64,000 nucleotides of DNA from Roseiarcus sp963823165 (GCA_963823165.1 CAWGKV010000030.1:1-64000), one strand, 5' to 3'; positions 43,325 through 52,835 are shown, counted from the first letter of the stretch. Translations and numbers: made by a program. Notes: a model not told the origin generated them from the letters alone.

Positions 43325-43777
43325 CTAGATAGCGAAATCGCCGGCGGCCTTTTCGTCATCGAGAACATGCGCCTGTTCGGCGGTCTCGCACATGTTTTCA
43401 ACCGTGATCGCGTCGAGGTTGGCGAGAAAGGTCTCGCCCGCCTTTCTCACGGCCGGATCGATAACGCGCTCCAGGAGGACCGAGTTTGCGCCCAGGTCTT
43501 CCGGGTCCGCTGTGCTCAACGACATCGCGGTGCGCACGATCTCACCGACGGTGACCCGCCGGCGCTCGCGCGCGAGCTCGTATCCGCCGCGCGGCCCGCG
43601 CACCCCTTTCAGGATTTTTGCGTGGACGAGCCCCTGCAGCAAAGTCTCCAGGTGGCGCGGGGGCAGCTTGTGGCGCGCCGCGAGGGCCTTCGCCGCAACC
43701 GGCGCAGACCGAGAGTGCAACGCGACATCGACAACGGCGGCGATGGCTAGAACGCTCCGTCGCGACAATAGGTTCAT
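43325..43777 (-). CDS. Rrf2-family transcriptional regulator
   Basis: A 150-residue winged-helix regulator. Start at the ATG 43777, with GGAGG 7 bp upstream; the ATG at 43783 overlaps the dut stop (ATGA) but sits directly on the ribosome-binding site. DNA-binding part: VAAKALAARHKLPPRHLETLL and LVHAKILKGVRGPRGGYELA. The three Fe-S cysteines of IscR are absent (one Cys near the C-terminus), so it is not an IscR-type sensor. Position before cysK suggests a CymR-like role in cysteine supply (inference). Confidence 0.87.
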   Translation of the reverse strand: MNLLSRRSVLAIAAVVDVALHSRSAPVAAKALAARHKLPPRHLETLLQGLVHAKILKGVRGPRGGYELARERRRVTVGEIVRTAMSLSTADPEDLGANSVLLERVIDPAVRKAGETFLANLDAITVENMCETAEQAHVLDDEKAAGDFAI

Positions 43778-43779
43778 AA

Positions 43780-44244
43780 TCATACCTCCTCGGATGAGCG
43801 CCCGGTGGAGCCGAATCCCTGTGAGCCTCGGGCGCTCGAAGTGAGCCGCTCGCCCGCAATGAGAGCGATGCGTTCCACAGAACAAACGACGAGTTGCGCT
43901 ATACGCGCACCGCGCCGAACCGCAAAAGGCTTATTTCCAAAATTTACGAGTATGACGCCGATTTCTCCACGATAATCTGCGTCGACTGTCCCCGGGCTAT
44001 TGAGAACAGTCACTCCATCGTGCAGCGCCAACCCCGATCGGGGACGGATCTGCGCTTCAAAACCCCTTGGCAACTCAATCGCCAGCCCGGTCGGTATCAA
44101 GGCCCACGCGCCGGGCACGAGGACAACCTCGCCATCCGCCGGCAATGCAGCCACGAGGTCCATCCCAGCTGCATCTTCACTCTTATATGCCGGCAATTGC
44201 AAGCCCTCGGCATGCGCCATACGCCTGTAAACAATGGGAATCAT
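43780..44244 (-). CDS. dut: Deoxyuridine 5'-triphosphate nucleotidohydrolase
   Basis: dUTPase that keeps uracil out of DNA and supplies dUMP. 154 residues from the ATG at 44244, which overlaps the coaBC stop (ATGA). The five motifs are present: SEDAAGMDLVA, RPRSGLALH, GTVDADYRGEIGVILVN, RIAQLVV and the C-terminal arm GSQGFGSTG. Trimeric type. In coaBC-dut order as in many alphaproteobacteria. Confidence 0.95.
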   Translation of the reverse strand: MIPIVYRRMAHAEGLQLPAYKSEDAAGMDLVAALPADGEVVLVPGAWALIPTGLAIELPRGFEAQIRPRSGLALHDGVTVLNSPGTVDADYRGEIGVILVNFGNKPFAVRRGARIAQLVVCSVERIALIAGERLTSSARGSQGFGSTGRSSEEV

Positions 44245-45485
44245 GGGCGTTTCGCCAGTTCGACTGCAAGGCGCCGCACGAGACGGTCCGCAACCTCCAG
44301 CTTGCTCATCGACGGCCACGATTCGACGCCCTTGGAGTCGATGAGTTGCACTTCATTCGTCTCGCCGCCGAAGGTCGACGTGCCTTTCGCCACGCTGTTG
44401 GCGAGGATCATGTCACAGCCTTTGCGCTTCAATTTGAGCTTCGCATTCGCGATCACGTCCACCGTCTCGGCCGCGAAGCCAATCACAAAAGCCGGCCGTT
44501 GGGCTGTTTTTTTGGAGATTTCCGCGAGGATATCGGGATTTTCGACAAGCTGGAGCACCGGCGCCCCATGGACGTCTTTCTTGATCTTGTCGGGGGAAAC
44601 CACATTCAGTCGCCAATCCGCGACCGCCGCCGCACCGACGAAAGCGTCAGCGGGTAGCGCAGCTTCGACAGCCGCCCTCATTTCCAGCGCCAACTCCACG
44701 TGAATTACGGTTGCACCAACCGGATCGGGCAGTTCAACCGGGCCAGTCACCAACGTCACTCTTGCGCCGGCGCCAACAGCGGATTGCGCAATTGCATGCC
44801 CTTGACGGCCGCTCGAGCGGTTCCCCAGGAAGCGGACAGGGTCGATGGGCTCGTAAGTCGGGCCTGAAGTAACGATGATGTGGCGGCCCTCGAGCGCCTC
44901 TTGCGCCGATGCGCGCGGACCAGCGACGTCGGGCGCCGTCAGCGCCTGCTCGATCGCCTCGACAATCGCAGGCGGCTCGGCCATTCGCCCCGGGCCGAAT
45001 TCCCCGCAGGCCATCGGACCCGCGTCCGGCCCGACAATCAGCACGCCATCGAGCTTGAGCCGCTCGACATTCCGCGTTGTCGCCGGATGCAGCCACATCC
45101 GGACGTTCATCGCCGGCGCGACCAGGACGCGCTTGTCCGTAGCCAGCAACAAGGTCGTCGCGAGATCGTCCGCGAGCCCTCCGGCCATGCGGGCGAGGAG
45201 ATCTGCGGTCGCCGGCGCCACGACGACGAGGTCAGCGGCGCGTGAGAGCGCGATATGGTCGATCAACGCCTCGTCGGTCAGGCTAAAGAGATCGCTCCGG
45301 ACCGAGGCGCCGCTCAAGGTGGCTGCCGACAGCGGCTTAATGAATTCGAGCGCCGCCTTCGTCATGACGACGCGCACCTCAGCGCCCCGGTCTCGCAGCC
45401 GCCTTATCAGTTCGAGCGATTTGTAGGCGGCGATTCCGCCTCCGATAATAAGAAGGACGCGTGCGGTCAGCGGAGCCTGAGTCAT
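44241..45485 (-). CDS. coaBC: Bifunctional phosphopantothenoylcysteine decarboxylase/synthase
   Basis: Couples phosphopantothenate to cysteine and decarboxylates the product in CoA synthesis. 414 residues: CoaC flavoprotein domain 1-190 (IIGGGIAAYKSLELIRRL, APAMNVRMW) and CoaB domain 190-414 (ITSGPTYEPIDPVRFLGNRS, GHAIAQ, AAVADWR, KIKK). It heads the coaBC-dut-Rrf2-cysK string and has its own candidate promoter about 140-165 bp upstream. Confidence 0.95.
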   Translation of the reverse strand: MTQAPLTARVLLIIGGGIAAYKSLELIRRLRDRGAEVRVVMTKAALEFIKPLSAATLSGASVRSDLFSLTDEALIDHIALSRAADLVVVAPATADLLARMAGGLADDLATTLLLATDKRVLVAPAMNVRMWLHPATTRNVERLKLDGVLIVGPDAGPMACGEFGPGRMAEPPAIVEAIEQALTAPDVAGPRASAQEALEGRHIIVTSGPTYEPIDPVRFLGNRSSGRQGHAIAQSAVGAGARVTLVTGPVELPDPVGATVIHVELALEMRAAVEAALPADAFVGAAAVADWRLNVVSPDKIKKDVHGAPVLQLVENPDILAEISKKTAQRPAFVIGFAAETVDVIANAKLKLKRKGCDMILANSVAKGTSTFGGETNEVQLIDSKGVESWPSMSKLEVADRLVRRLAVELAKRP

Positions 45486-45621
45486 TGGCGTTCGCCAAAT
45501 CCCCTTTGGGCGACCAGCATCTGGCGATAATGAAAATTAAAGCGAAGCGCCCGCAGGAGGTGAACAGACGCTTTCATCCAAAGACCTCGACCCACCGCTC
45601 GACTTGCACCGGGGAACACGT

Positions 45622-45650
45622 AATCTACAGATTCCAGCGAACAATTGCAA
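45622..45650 (-). promoter_or_regulatory. Candidate promoter for coaBC-dut
   Basis: On the minus strand TTGCAA (45650-45645) and TAGATT (45627-45622) are 17 bp apart, about 140 bp before coaBC, in the 269-bp gap after ubiB. Found by eye. Confidence 0.4.
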
Positions 45651-45754
45651 CGAATCGCAAGCAGAAACCCAACCAAAATAAATTTCAAGATCGAAACCGC
45701 GGCGGATCGTCTCCATTCGCGGCTCCAGACGCCGCCACATAGTGGCGAGCGGGG

Positions 45755-47299
45755 CTAGACCCAGCGTAAGATGGCGAAAATCACCAGCGCGAGAATAAAT
45801 CCGGCGACAAGGTAGGTCCAGGCCGAGTGGGCGATGTCACCTTCGAACTGCTTCGCGACCCTGCCCGCAGCCGCGGTTTCCAGTCGAACGACCATGTCCT
45901 CCAGACGCTGCGGCGCCTGGGAAAGGAAGGCGACGGCGGATGCAAGATTGCGCCCCGCGTCCTCCAGCAGCCCGCGCGGCCCCAGGTTCTCGGCGATCCA
46001 TGCGCCGACCACCGGCTCGGACGTCGACCACATGTTCAATTGGGGATCGAGCTTTCGCGCGACGCCTTCGACGACGACCATCGTCTTTTGCAGCATGACA
46101 AGCTCAACTCGGGTCGTCATGTCGAAGAGGGCCGTGATGTCGAAGAGCAGCGTCAAGAGCTTCGCCATCGAGATCTGATCCGCAGTGCGCGAGTGGATAG
46201 GCTCGCCGATTGCTCGGATCGCCTGCGCGAAATCTTCCACCTTATGCACGTGCGGAACGTAACCCGCCTCGAAGTGCACCTCGGCGACGCGCTGGTAGTC
46301 CCTGCGGATGAATCCAAACAGGATCTCGGCCAGGAAGCGGCGCTCCTTTCGCCCGAGCCGGCCCATAATGCCGAAATCAACCACGACGATACGGCCCGAT
46401 TCGTCGACAAAAAAATTCCCCTGATGCATGTCGGCGTGGAAGAAGCCGTCGCGAAGCGCATTGCGCAGGAAGGTCTGGATGAGGGCTTTCGCGAGGGCCC
46501 GCGGATCGTGGCCGAGCGCCGCCAAACGCTCCGGATCAGCGAGGGGAGTTCCTTCGACCCACTCCATCGTCATGACCTCGCGGGTCGTGCGATCCCAGTC
46601 GATCGCCGGCGCCCGAACATCCGGGTCGTCCTTCGAGTTCTCGGCATATTCCGACGCAGCGGCGGCCTCGAGCCGGAAATCCATTTCCATCCGCACCGAC
46701 CGCGCCAAAGTCTCGACCACCTCGACGAGGCGCAGGCGGCGCATTTCCGGCGCCGCGCGTTCGGCGAGCCGGGCGGCGAAAAACATGTCCGCGAGATCGC
46801 GGGCGAAACGGCGCTCGACTCCCGCACGCAAAACTTTCACTGCGACGGGCTTTCCGCCCTCCTCCGTCCTGATCGTCGCGCGGTGGACCTGCGCGATCGA
46901 GGCGGCGGCGACCGGTTCGCCGAAGCTTTCGAACACGGTGTCGATTTTCGCGCCGAACGCCGCCTCGATGATGCCGACCGCCGTTTGACGGCTCATCGGC
47001 GACACCCGATCCTGCAGGCTCTCGAGATCAAGCGCGACCTTCGGTCCGACGATGTCGGGTCTGGTCGAAAGAAACTGGCCCATCTTGACGTAAGACGGGC
47101 CGAGGCGGTCGATGGCGCGAGAAAGGCCGGTCAGGCCATGGACGTTTTGCTTGGCGAAAAGGTTCGCGAGCGCGAGCGGCAGACGCGCAACCGGAGGCAG
47201 CAGAACGGGATCGACGTCGACGAAGGCCCCTTCCCGCGCAAACACGAAGCCGGCGCGCGCCAGCCTGAGGCTGTGGCCGAACGCGGCGACGATCGACAT
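45755..47299 (-). CDS. ubiB: Ubiquinone biosynthesis protein kinase UbiB
   Basis: Atypical ABC1/ADCK-type protein kinase-like ATPase needed for ubiquinone synthesis. 514 residues from the ATG at 47299 (a TTG directly before it also fits). The KxGQ motif is in SYVKMGQFLSTRPDI, the Ala-rich loop in VAAASIAQVHRA, the catalytic part HADMHQGNFFVDESG and VDFGIMGRLG. The last about 25 residues (YLVAGFILALVIFAIL) form a membrane anchor. It directly follows ubiE. Confidence 0.94.
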   Translation of the reverse strand: MSIVAAFGHSLRLARAGFVFAREGAFVDVDPVLLPPVARLPLALANLFAKQNVHGLTGLSRAIDRLGPSYVKMGQFLSTRPDIVGPKVALDLESLQDRVSPMSRQTAVGIIEAAFGAKIDTVFESFGEPVAAASIAQVHRATIRTEEGGKPVAVKVLRAGVERRFARDLADMFFAARLAERAAPEMRRLRLVEVVETLARSVRMEMDFRLEAAAASEYAENSKDDPDVRAPAIDWDRTTREVMTMEWVEGTPLADPERLAALGHDPRALAKALIQTFLRNALRDGFFHADMHQGNFFVDESGRIVVVDFGIMGRLGRKERRFLAEILFGFIRRDYQRVAEVHFEAGYVPHVHKVEDFAQAIRAIGEPIHSRTADQISMAKLLTLLFDITALFDMTTRVELVMLQKTMVVVEGVARKLDPQLNMWSTSEPVVGAWIAENLGPRGLLEDAGRNLASAVAFLSQAPQRLEDMVVRLETAAAGRVAKQFEGDIAHSAWTYLVAGFILALVIFAILRWV

Positions 47300-47302
47300 C
47301 AA

Positions 47303-48061
47303 TCAGAGCTTCCAGCCCGAGTGGATGGCGACGGCTCCGCCGCTCAAAGGCGTCGCCGCCACGCGGGCGAAGCCGGCGGCGGCGATCATGTCGGAGAACA
47401 ACTCGGCGTGAGGAAACTCGCGGATAGACTCGACGAGATAGCGATAGGCCGCCCCGTCACCGGTCACGACCTTGCCCAGCGCCGGAATGGCGGCGAAGGA
47501 ATAGGCGTTGTAAACGCGGTCGAACATGGGCACGTCGACATGGGAGAACTCGAGGCACAGAAAATGGCCGCCCCGCTTCAGCACCCGAAAGGCCTCGCCG
47601 AGCGCGGTCTCGATCCGCGGCACATTGCGGATGCCGAAGGCGATCGTATAGGCGTCGAACGTCGCTTCGGAAAGCGGCAAAGCCTCCGCGTTGGCCTCGA
47701 CGAAGGCCACTCGGTCGGCAAGCCCATGCTTTCTCGCGCGCTCCGCGCCGACCCGCAGCATGTCGGCGTTGATGTCGGCGACGGTGACCCGCGTCTGCGG
47801 CCCGCCGGCTCGAGCGACGCGGAAGGCGACGTCGCCGGTGCCGCCGGCGACATCGAGAAGGGCGAACGGGCGCGACGTCGACGGGCGTACTTTGGCGGCC
47901 AGAATGTCCTTCCACATTCTGTGCAGTCCAAACGACATCAAATCGTTCATCAAGTCGTACCGGTCGGCGACCTTATGGAAGACCGCGTCCACCAGACCCT
48001 GCTTTTCGTCCACCCGAACGGCGCGCCGGCCAAAGTGCGTGTATTCGGACGCTGCGGGCAT
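47303..48061 (-). CDS. ubiE: Ubiquinone/menaquinone C-methyltransferase UbiE
   Basis: SAM-dependent C-methyltransferase of quinone synthesis, 252 residues from the ATG at 48061. N-terminal family block VFHKVADRYDLMNDLMSFG, SAM motif LLDVAGGTGDVAFRVA, YTIAFGIRNVP and FLCLEFSHVDVPMFDRVYNAYS. The frame continues upstream as antisense of hisF, so the internal ATG is used. First gene of ubiE-ubiB; 56 bp after hisF. Confidence 0.95.
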   Translation of the reverse strand: MPAASEYTHFGRRAVRVDEKQGLVDAVFHKVADRYDLMNDLMSFGLHRMWKDILAAKVRPSTSRPFALLDVAGGTGDVAFRVARAGGPQTRVTVADINADMLRVGAERARKHGLADRVAFVEANAEALPLSEATFDAYTIAFGIRNVPRIETALGEAFRVLKRGGHFLCLEFSHVDVPMFDRVYNAYSFAAIPALGKVVTGDGAAYRYLVESIREFPHAELFSDMIAAAGFARVAATPLSGGAVAIHSGWKL

Positions 48062-48117
48062 TGAAGGGCTCCGTGGAGACAGCGAATTTAGCGCGCCCGA
48101 CGAGCGGCGTACATCGC

Positions 48118-48894
48118 CTAGTCCATCCGCACCGGGATGCCGGCCTCCGCCATGCGAGCTTTCGCTTCGCGGATCGTGAACTCGCCGAAGTGGAAGATCG
48201 AGGCGGCGAGCACGGCGCTTGCATGGCCCTGCTTGACGCCCTCGACGAGATGGTCGAGAGCGCCGACGCCGCCTGATGCGATGACTGGAATTGTCACCCC
48301 GTCGGCGACCGCGCGCGTCAACTCGAGGTCGAAGCCCACTTTCGATCCATCGCGGTCCATGGAAGTGAGGAGAATCTCGCCTGCGCCAAGTTCGGCGACG
48401 TCGCGCGCGTAAGCTACAGCGTCGATGCCGGTCGGCCTGCGCCCGCCATGGGTGAAGATTTCCCAGCGCGGCAGGTCGCCGGGCGCGGAAACCCGCTTGG
48501 CGTCGATGGCGACGACGACGCATTGGCTCCCGAATTTCTCCGCCGCCTGACGCACGAACTGCCGGTCGGCCACCGCGGCGGAGTTGACCGAGGCCTTGTC
48601 GGCTCCGGCCAGCAGCAGATTGCGGATGTCGTCTAACGTCCGGACGCCGCCGCCGACCGTCAGCGGCATGAAGCACACTTCCGCAGTCCGACGGACGACG
48701 TCGAGCAGGATGCCGCGATCCTCATGGCTCGCGGTGATGTCGAGGAAGCAGAGTTCGTCAGCTCCCGCCGTGTCGTAGGCGAGGGCGCTTTCGACCGGAT
48801 CGCCGGCGTCGCGCAGATTGACGAAATTGACGCCCTTGACGACGCGGCCGTCCTTGACGTCGAGGCAGGGGATGACGCGGGCCTTCAGCGTCAT
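48118..48894 (-). CDS. hisF: Imidazole glycerol phosphate synthase subunit HisF
   Basis: Cyclase subunit that forms imidazole glycerol phosphate and AICAR from PRFAR with ammonia from HisH. 258 residues, TIM barrel. Catalytic Asp in VIPCLDVKDGRVVKG and the second Asp in VVVAIDAKRV; phosphate loops VGGGVRTL and ASGGVGALDH. Start overlaps the hisA stop by 4 bp (ATGA). Last gene of hisB-hisH-hisA-hisF. Confidence 0.96.
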   Translation of the reverse strand: MTLKARVIPCLDVKDGRVVKGVNFVNLRDAGDPVESALAYDTAGADELCFLDITASHEDRGILLDVVRRTAEVCFMPLTVGGGVRTLDDIRNLLLAGADKASVNSAAVADRQFVRQAAEKFGSQCVVVAIDAKRVSAPGDLPRWEIFTHGGRRPTGIDAVAYARDVAELGAGEILLTSMDRDGSKVGFDLELTRAVADGVTIPVIASGGVGALDHLVEGVKQGHASAVLAASIFHFGEFTIREAKARMAEAGIPVRMD

Positions 48895-49655
48895 CGGCCG
48901 GCTCCCCGGGTTTGGCCTGAAACAACTGCTTTCGCACGCAGGAGCGCCAGAGCCTGCCGCGCATCGAGGCGTCCGTCGTACAGAGCGCGGCCGACGATCG
49001 CGCCCTCGAGCCGGGCGCAGTCGGGCTCGGTCAGCCGCCTGACGTCCTCGATCGAGGCCAAGCCGCCCGAAGCGACGACCGGGATCGAAAGCGTATCGGC
49101 GAGGGCGACGGCGCCTTCGATGTTGAGTCCGGTCAGCGCGCCGTCCCGCGCGATGTCCGTATAGATGATGGCGGCGACTCCCGCGTCCTCGAACCGGCGT
49201 CCGAGATCAAGCGCCGAAACGGTCGAGGTTTCCGCCCACCCTCCGATCGCAACCCAGCCGTCGCGCGCGTCAATGCCGACGGCGATCCGACCTGGGAAGA
49301 GGCGCGCGGCCTCGCGCACGAAGTCCGGGTCGCGCACCGCGGCCGTTCCGATGATGACCCGCGTCACTCCATTCTCCAGCCAGCCGCGCACGGTCTTCAT
49401 GTCGCGCACGCCGCCGCCGAGCTGGATCTTCATCGTCAGCCCGGACAGAATTCGCCTGACCGCCTCGGCGTTGACCGGCTTTCCGGCGAAGGCGCCGTCG
49501 AGATCGACGACGTGCAGATATTCGAACCCCTGGTCGGCGAACGCCCGCGCCTGCGCGGGCGGGTCGGTGTTGAACACGGTCGCCTGCTCCATGTCGCCGC
49601 GCAGGAGACGCACGCACTCGCCGTTCTTGAGGTCGATCGCGGGGAAGAGAATCAC
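48891..49655 (-). CDS. hisA: Phosphoribosylformimino-AICAR-phosphate isomerase
   Basis: TIM-barrel isomerase of histidine synthesis, about 254 residues from a GTG at 49655 that overlaps the hisH stop (GTGA); a GTG at 49664 is the alternative. Catalytic Asp in LFPAIDLKNGECVRL and the second in IYTDIARDGALTG. GGGVRDMKTV and ASGGLASIEDV bind the phosphates. The C-terminal ten residues (VVSGQTRGAGR) extend beyond the usual end. Confidence 0.95.
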   Translation of the reverse strand: MILFPAIDLKNGECVRLLRGDMEQATVFNTDPPAQARAFADQGFEYLHVVDLDGAFAGKPVNAEAVRRILSGLTMKIQLGGGVRDMKTVRGWLENGVTRVIIGTAAVRDPDFVREAARLFPGRIAVGIDARDGWVAIGGWAETSTVSALDLGRRFEDAGVAAIIYTDIARDGALTGLNIEGAVALADTLSIPVVASGGLASIEDVRRLTEPDCARLEGAIVGRALYDGRLDARQALALLRAKAVVSGQTRGAGR

Positions 49656-50302
49656 GGACGCCACTGCAGGAAGTTGGCGATCAGCCTGAGACCGAGGGTC
49701 TGGCTCTTCTCCGGGTGAAACTGCGTGCCGAGCATATTGTCGCGAGCGACGATCGCCGTGACGGGGCCCCCGTAGTCCGCGGTCGCGATCACATCGGCCG
49801 GGTCCTCGGCATAGATCTGGTAGGAGTGGACGAAATAGGCATGCAGGCCGTCCGGTCCGGTCCTGATTCCGGCAAGCGCCGGGTGGGCGCGTTTCACGTC
49901 GAGGGTATTCCAGCCCATGTGGGGAATCTTGAGCTTCGGGTCCGCCGGCTTGATCGGCGCGACGTCGCCCGCGATCCAATCGAGTCCGCTGACCACCTCG
50001 TATTCGAGGCCTCGCGTGGCCAGCAATTGCGCGCCGACGCAAATGCCGAGGAACGGCTTGCCGCCCTTGCGAACCAATTCTTCCAGGGCCTCGACCATAC
50101 CCTTCACATGGTCGAGCCCGCGCCGGCAGTCCGCGAAGGCGCCGACGCCCGGCAGCACGATGCGCTCGGCGGCGAAGACGTCCTCCGGCCGCGACGTGAC
50201 GTCGATCCTGAGCGTCACGCCCGCTTCGCGCGCCGCCCGCTCGAACGCCTTTTGCGCCGAATGCAGGTTGCCGGAGCCGTAGTCGATGATGGCGACGGTC
50301 AC
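49652..50302 (-). CDS. hisH: Imidazole glycerol phosphate synthase glutaminase subunit HisH
   Basis: Glutamine amidotransferase class I subunit, 216 residues from a GTG at 50302 overlapping the hisB stop (GTGA). IIDYGSGNLHSAQKAFERA at the start; the nucleophile Cys in FLGICVGAQLLA; His and Glu in GTQFHPEKSQ. It supplies ammonia to HisF, encoded two genes downstream. Confidence 0.95.
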   Translation of the reverse strand: MTVAIIDYGSGNLHSAQKAFERAAREAGVTLRIDVTSRPEDVFAAERIVLPGVGAFADCRRGLDHVKGMVEALEELVRKGGKPFLGICVGAQLLATRGLEYEVVSGLDWIAGDVAPIKPADPKLKIPHMGWNTLDVKRAHPALAGIRTGPDGLHAYFVHSYQIYAEDPADVIATADYGGPVTAIVARDNMLGTQFHPEKSQTLGLRLIANFLQWRP

Positions 50303-50886
50303 AGCGCTCCCTTGGTCGAAGGAATGCGCTCGGCCTGTCTCGGATCTAGCGCGACCGCCTCCTTGAGCGCGCGCGCAACGCCCTTGAAGCAAGATTCTGC
50401 AATGTGGTGGCTATTGACGCCGTAAAGCGTCTCGATGTGCAAGGTCAGTCCCGCGTTTCCGGCGAACGCCTGAAAAAACTCGCGCACGAGCTGGGAATCG
50501 AAGGCTCCGATGCTCTCGGTAGGGAACTCGGTCCGGAACACCAGGAATGGTCGCCCCGACAAGTCGACTGCGACCCGGGTCAGCGTCTCGTCCATCGGAA
50601 GTAGGCAATCCGCGTAGCGGGCGAGACCCTTCTTGTCGCCCAGCGCCTTGGCGAGCGCCTGCCCGAGCGCGATCCCGACGTCTTCCACCGTGTGATGGTC
50701 GTCGATGTGTCGGTCGCCCACAGCGCGGACCGTCATGTCGATCAGCGAATGGCGCGCCAGCTGGTCGAGCATATGATCGAAAAATCCGACCCCGGTCGAA
50801 ACATCGGAAACGCCCGAGCCGTCGAGATCGAGGCTCGCCTCGATGCTCGTCTCCTTGGTCTTGCGCGCGACTGCGCCTTTGCGCAT
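50299..50886 (-). CDS. hisB: Imidazoleglycerol-phosphate dehydratase
   Basis: Monofunctional IGPD of 195 residues from the ATG at 50886, without the phosphatase domain of enterobacterial HisB. Mn-binding His motifs: GFFDHMLDQLARH, HIDDHHTVEDVGI and YGVNSHHIAESCFK. First gene of the hisBHAF operon, whose genes overlap stepwise by 4 bp each (GTGA, GTGA, ATGA), showing tight translational coupling. Confidence 0.96.
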   Translation of the reverse strand: MRKGAVARKTKETSIEASLDLDGSGVSDVSTGVGFFDHMLDQLARHSLIDMTVRAVGDRHIDDHHTVEDVGIALGQALAKALGDKKGLARYADCLLPMDETLTRVAVDLSGRPFLVFRTEFPTESIGAFDSQLVREFFQAFAGNAGLTLHIETLYGVNSHHIAESCFKGVARALKEAVALDPRQAERIPSTKGAL

Positions 50887-51152
50887 GGGGATCCTGAAGT
50901 CGGTAATCTTGGGAGGTCTTGATAGCAAGCCCGAAACGGTTTTGCCAGCAACGACGCTTATTGACGAGTTCGACGGACTGCCAGCTTCTGGTTATCGCGC
51001 CAAAGCCTACTGCCTCGATCCTTTCGGCAGTCGTGACGAGAGCTAAGAAGGCTTGGCTGACGCGGGCTTGTCGCCTGACAGAAGCGATACGCTGATTCTT
51101 ATGCAGGCCGACCTAAACAACAAAAATTACTTGGCATAACGTAAGCGCCGGC

Positions 51153-52007
51153 TTATGCGACGTCGAATCGATGGGCAGCTTCGGCATCGCCCCAGGCGAT
51201 GAACCCTTTGTTGCGGAGGTTGTCGTCCACCTTTCCGTAAGAGAGGGGCATGCCTGAAGGGTCGAGAACAACGCCGCCGGCGGCGCGAAGAACGGCATCC
51301 GCTGCCGCCGTATCCCATTCCATGGTCGGACCAAATCGCGGGTATACGTCAGCCAATCCTTCCGCGATAACGCAGAATTTCAGGGAGGAGCCTTTGGTCT
51401 GCCTCTCCCCGACCGGCAGACGGGCCAGAAAGGCTTCGGTCTGCGGATCGCCGTGCGAGCGGCTCGCCAGGACAACCAAAGCTTTGGGAGCCCGGCGTAT
51501 CTTGATCGTTCTCCACGCGAGCGGCTCTGGCAAGCCTGCGTCGGGGGCTGCATCACAAACAAAAGCCTGTTTGCCGCCGAACCAGAGGCGACCAAGCGCC
51601 GGCGCGTACACCGCGCCCGCAATCGGCCTGCCTTTCTCTATAAACGCAACGTTGATCGTGAATTCTCCATTGCGGGCGACAAATTCCTTCGTCCCGTCCA
51701 AGGGGTCGACGAGCAGAAACCGGTCTCCGATGTCGGCCGATTTCACCGCGGACCAAGACTTTTCCGCGACGACCGGAACGGAGGGAATGGCGCGGGCCAG
51801 CTCGGCGCAGATGATCGCTTCGGCGCGCTGGTCCGCGAGAGTGACCGGGCTGCCGTCGCCTTTCGTCCATACCTCGCAGCCTTGGTTGTAAACGTCCATC
51901 ACCGCCGGTCCCGCCGCGAACGCGGCGCCGGCGAGGAAGAGCGCAATCTCGTCTGCGTCAGCCAGATCGAGATTGACCTGACGCGTGTCGGAATAAAGTT
52001 GGCGCAA
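51153..52007 (-). CDS. cysQ: 3'(2'),5'-bisphosphate nucleotidase CysQ
   Basis: Inositol-monophosphatase-fold enzyme that removes phosphate from PAP/PAPS in sulfate assimilation. Metal motifs: VVAEKSWSA, LLVDPLDGTKEFVARNGEFT and MEWDTAAADAVLRAAGG. The start is uncertain: family length (about 270-285) points to a TTG at 52007, but no good ribosome-binding site is seen, and the frame stays open to 52205 across the divergent chpT start. Neighbouring chpT is unrelated. Confidence 0.85.
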   Translation of the reverse strand: MRQLYSDTRQVNLDLADADEIALFLAGAAFAAGPAVMDVYNQGCEVWTKGDGSPVTLADQRAEAIICAELARAIPSVPVVAEKSWSAVKSADIGDRFLLVDPLDGTKEFVARNGEFTINVAFIEKGRPIAGAVYAPALGRLWFGGKQAFVCDAAPDAGLPEPLAWRTIKIRRAPKALVVLASRSHGDPQTEAFLARLPVGERQTKGSSLKFCVIAEGLADVYPRFGPTMEWDTAAADAVLRAAGGVVLDPSGMPLSYGKVDDNLRNKGFIAWGDAEAAHRFDVA

Positions 52008-52148
52008 AAGAAACTTCTTTCTTGTCCCGTCGTAGGCGATCGCGGAGAAGCCTCCCGAGTTTCCTGAATATGTCGCCGCCGACCCACGAATCGGATACAC
52101 AGCGAAAACCCGCCGCCACATCTCGGTGTTGAGCACAGGATCGGCCGC

Positions 52149-52835
52149 TTGACAATCGTTACTCCGCTCGACCTCGCCGCGCTTTTGTGCTCGCGGGTTT
52201 GTCATGACGTGATCGGCCCCGTCGGGGCGATCATGAACGGGCTTGAGATGCTGGACAGCGAGCAGGACGAGGACATGCGCACCGTCGCCCTGGACCTCAT
52301 CAAGAAAAGCGCGACTTCCGCTTCGGCCAAACTCCAGTTTTGCCGACTGGCCTTCGGCGCCGCAGGAAGCCTCACCGCGGCAATCGATACCGGGGATGCA
52401 GAAAAGGTGGCGCGGGGTCTGATCGCGAGCGAGCGCACGACATTGCGTTGGAACGCGCAGCGCAGGCTGGTCCCAAAGAACGCTGTAAAGCTATTGCTCA
52501 ACTTGTGCCTTATTGCCGCCAGCACCATTCCACGGGGCGGCGTCATCGCCGTCGAACTTGAAGGCGAGGGCGAGGCGATGACGATGAGCATCGAAGCAAC
52601 AGGAACCAATGCCCGTCTTCCGCAAGCTGCGTCGCTCCTCCTGACGGGCGGCTCAACCGAGTCGGTCGATGGTCATTCCATTCAGTCCTATTACACCACG
52701 CTGCTCGCCAGAGAATGCGGCATGGCCATCGGCGTGTCGACCTCGCCCGAATCCGTCAGTCTCACGGCGACTCCCAGCAAGCTGGAGAGTCCAAACCATC
52801 AGCATGAAGAGCCGGATGGAACGCCCGTAGAGTGA
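52149..52835 (+). CDS. chpT: Histidine phosphotransferase ChpT
   Basis: Dimeric phosphotransferase passing phosphate from CckA to CtrA and CpdR, the alphaproteobacterial cell-cycle relay. 228 residues from a TTG at 52149, with AGGA 8 bp upstream. The His lies in LCSRVCHDVIGPVGAIMNGLEML; KLQFCRLAFGAAGSL is the conserved second helix; the degenerate ATPase-like C-terminal domain ends in a tail rich in Ser/Pro/Glu. Its presence supports the alphaproteobacterial origin. Confidence 0.92.
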   Translation: MTIVTPLDLAALLCSRVCHDVIGPVGAIMNGLEMLDSEQDEDMRTVALDLIKKSATSASAKLQFCRLAFGAAGSLTAAIDTGDAEKVARGLIASERTTLRWNAQRRLVPKNAVKLLLNLCLIAASTIPRGGVIAVELEGEGEAMTMSIEATGTNARLPQAASLLLTGGSTESVDGHSIQSYYTTLLARECGMAIGVSTSPESVSLTATPSKLESPNHQHEEPDGTPVE

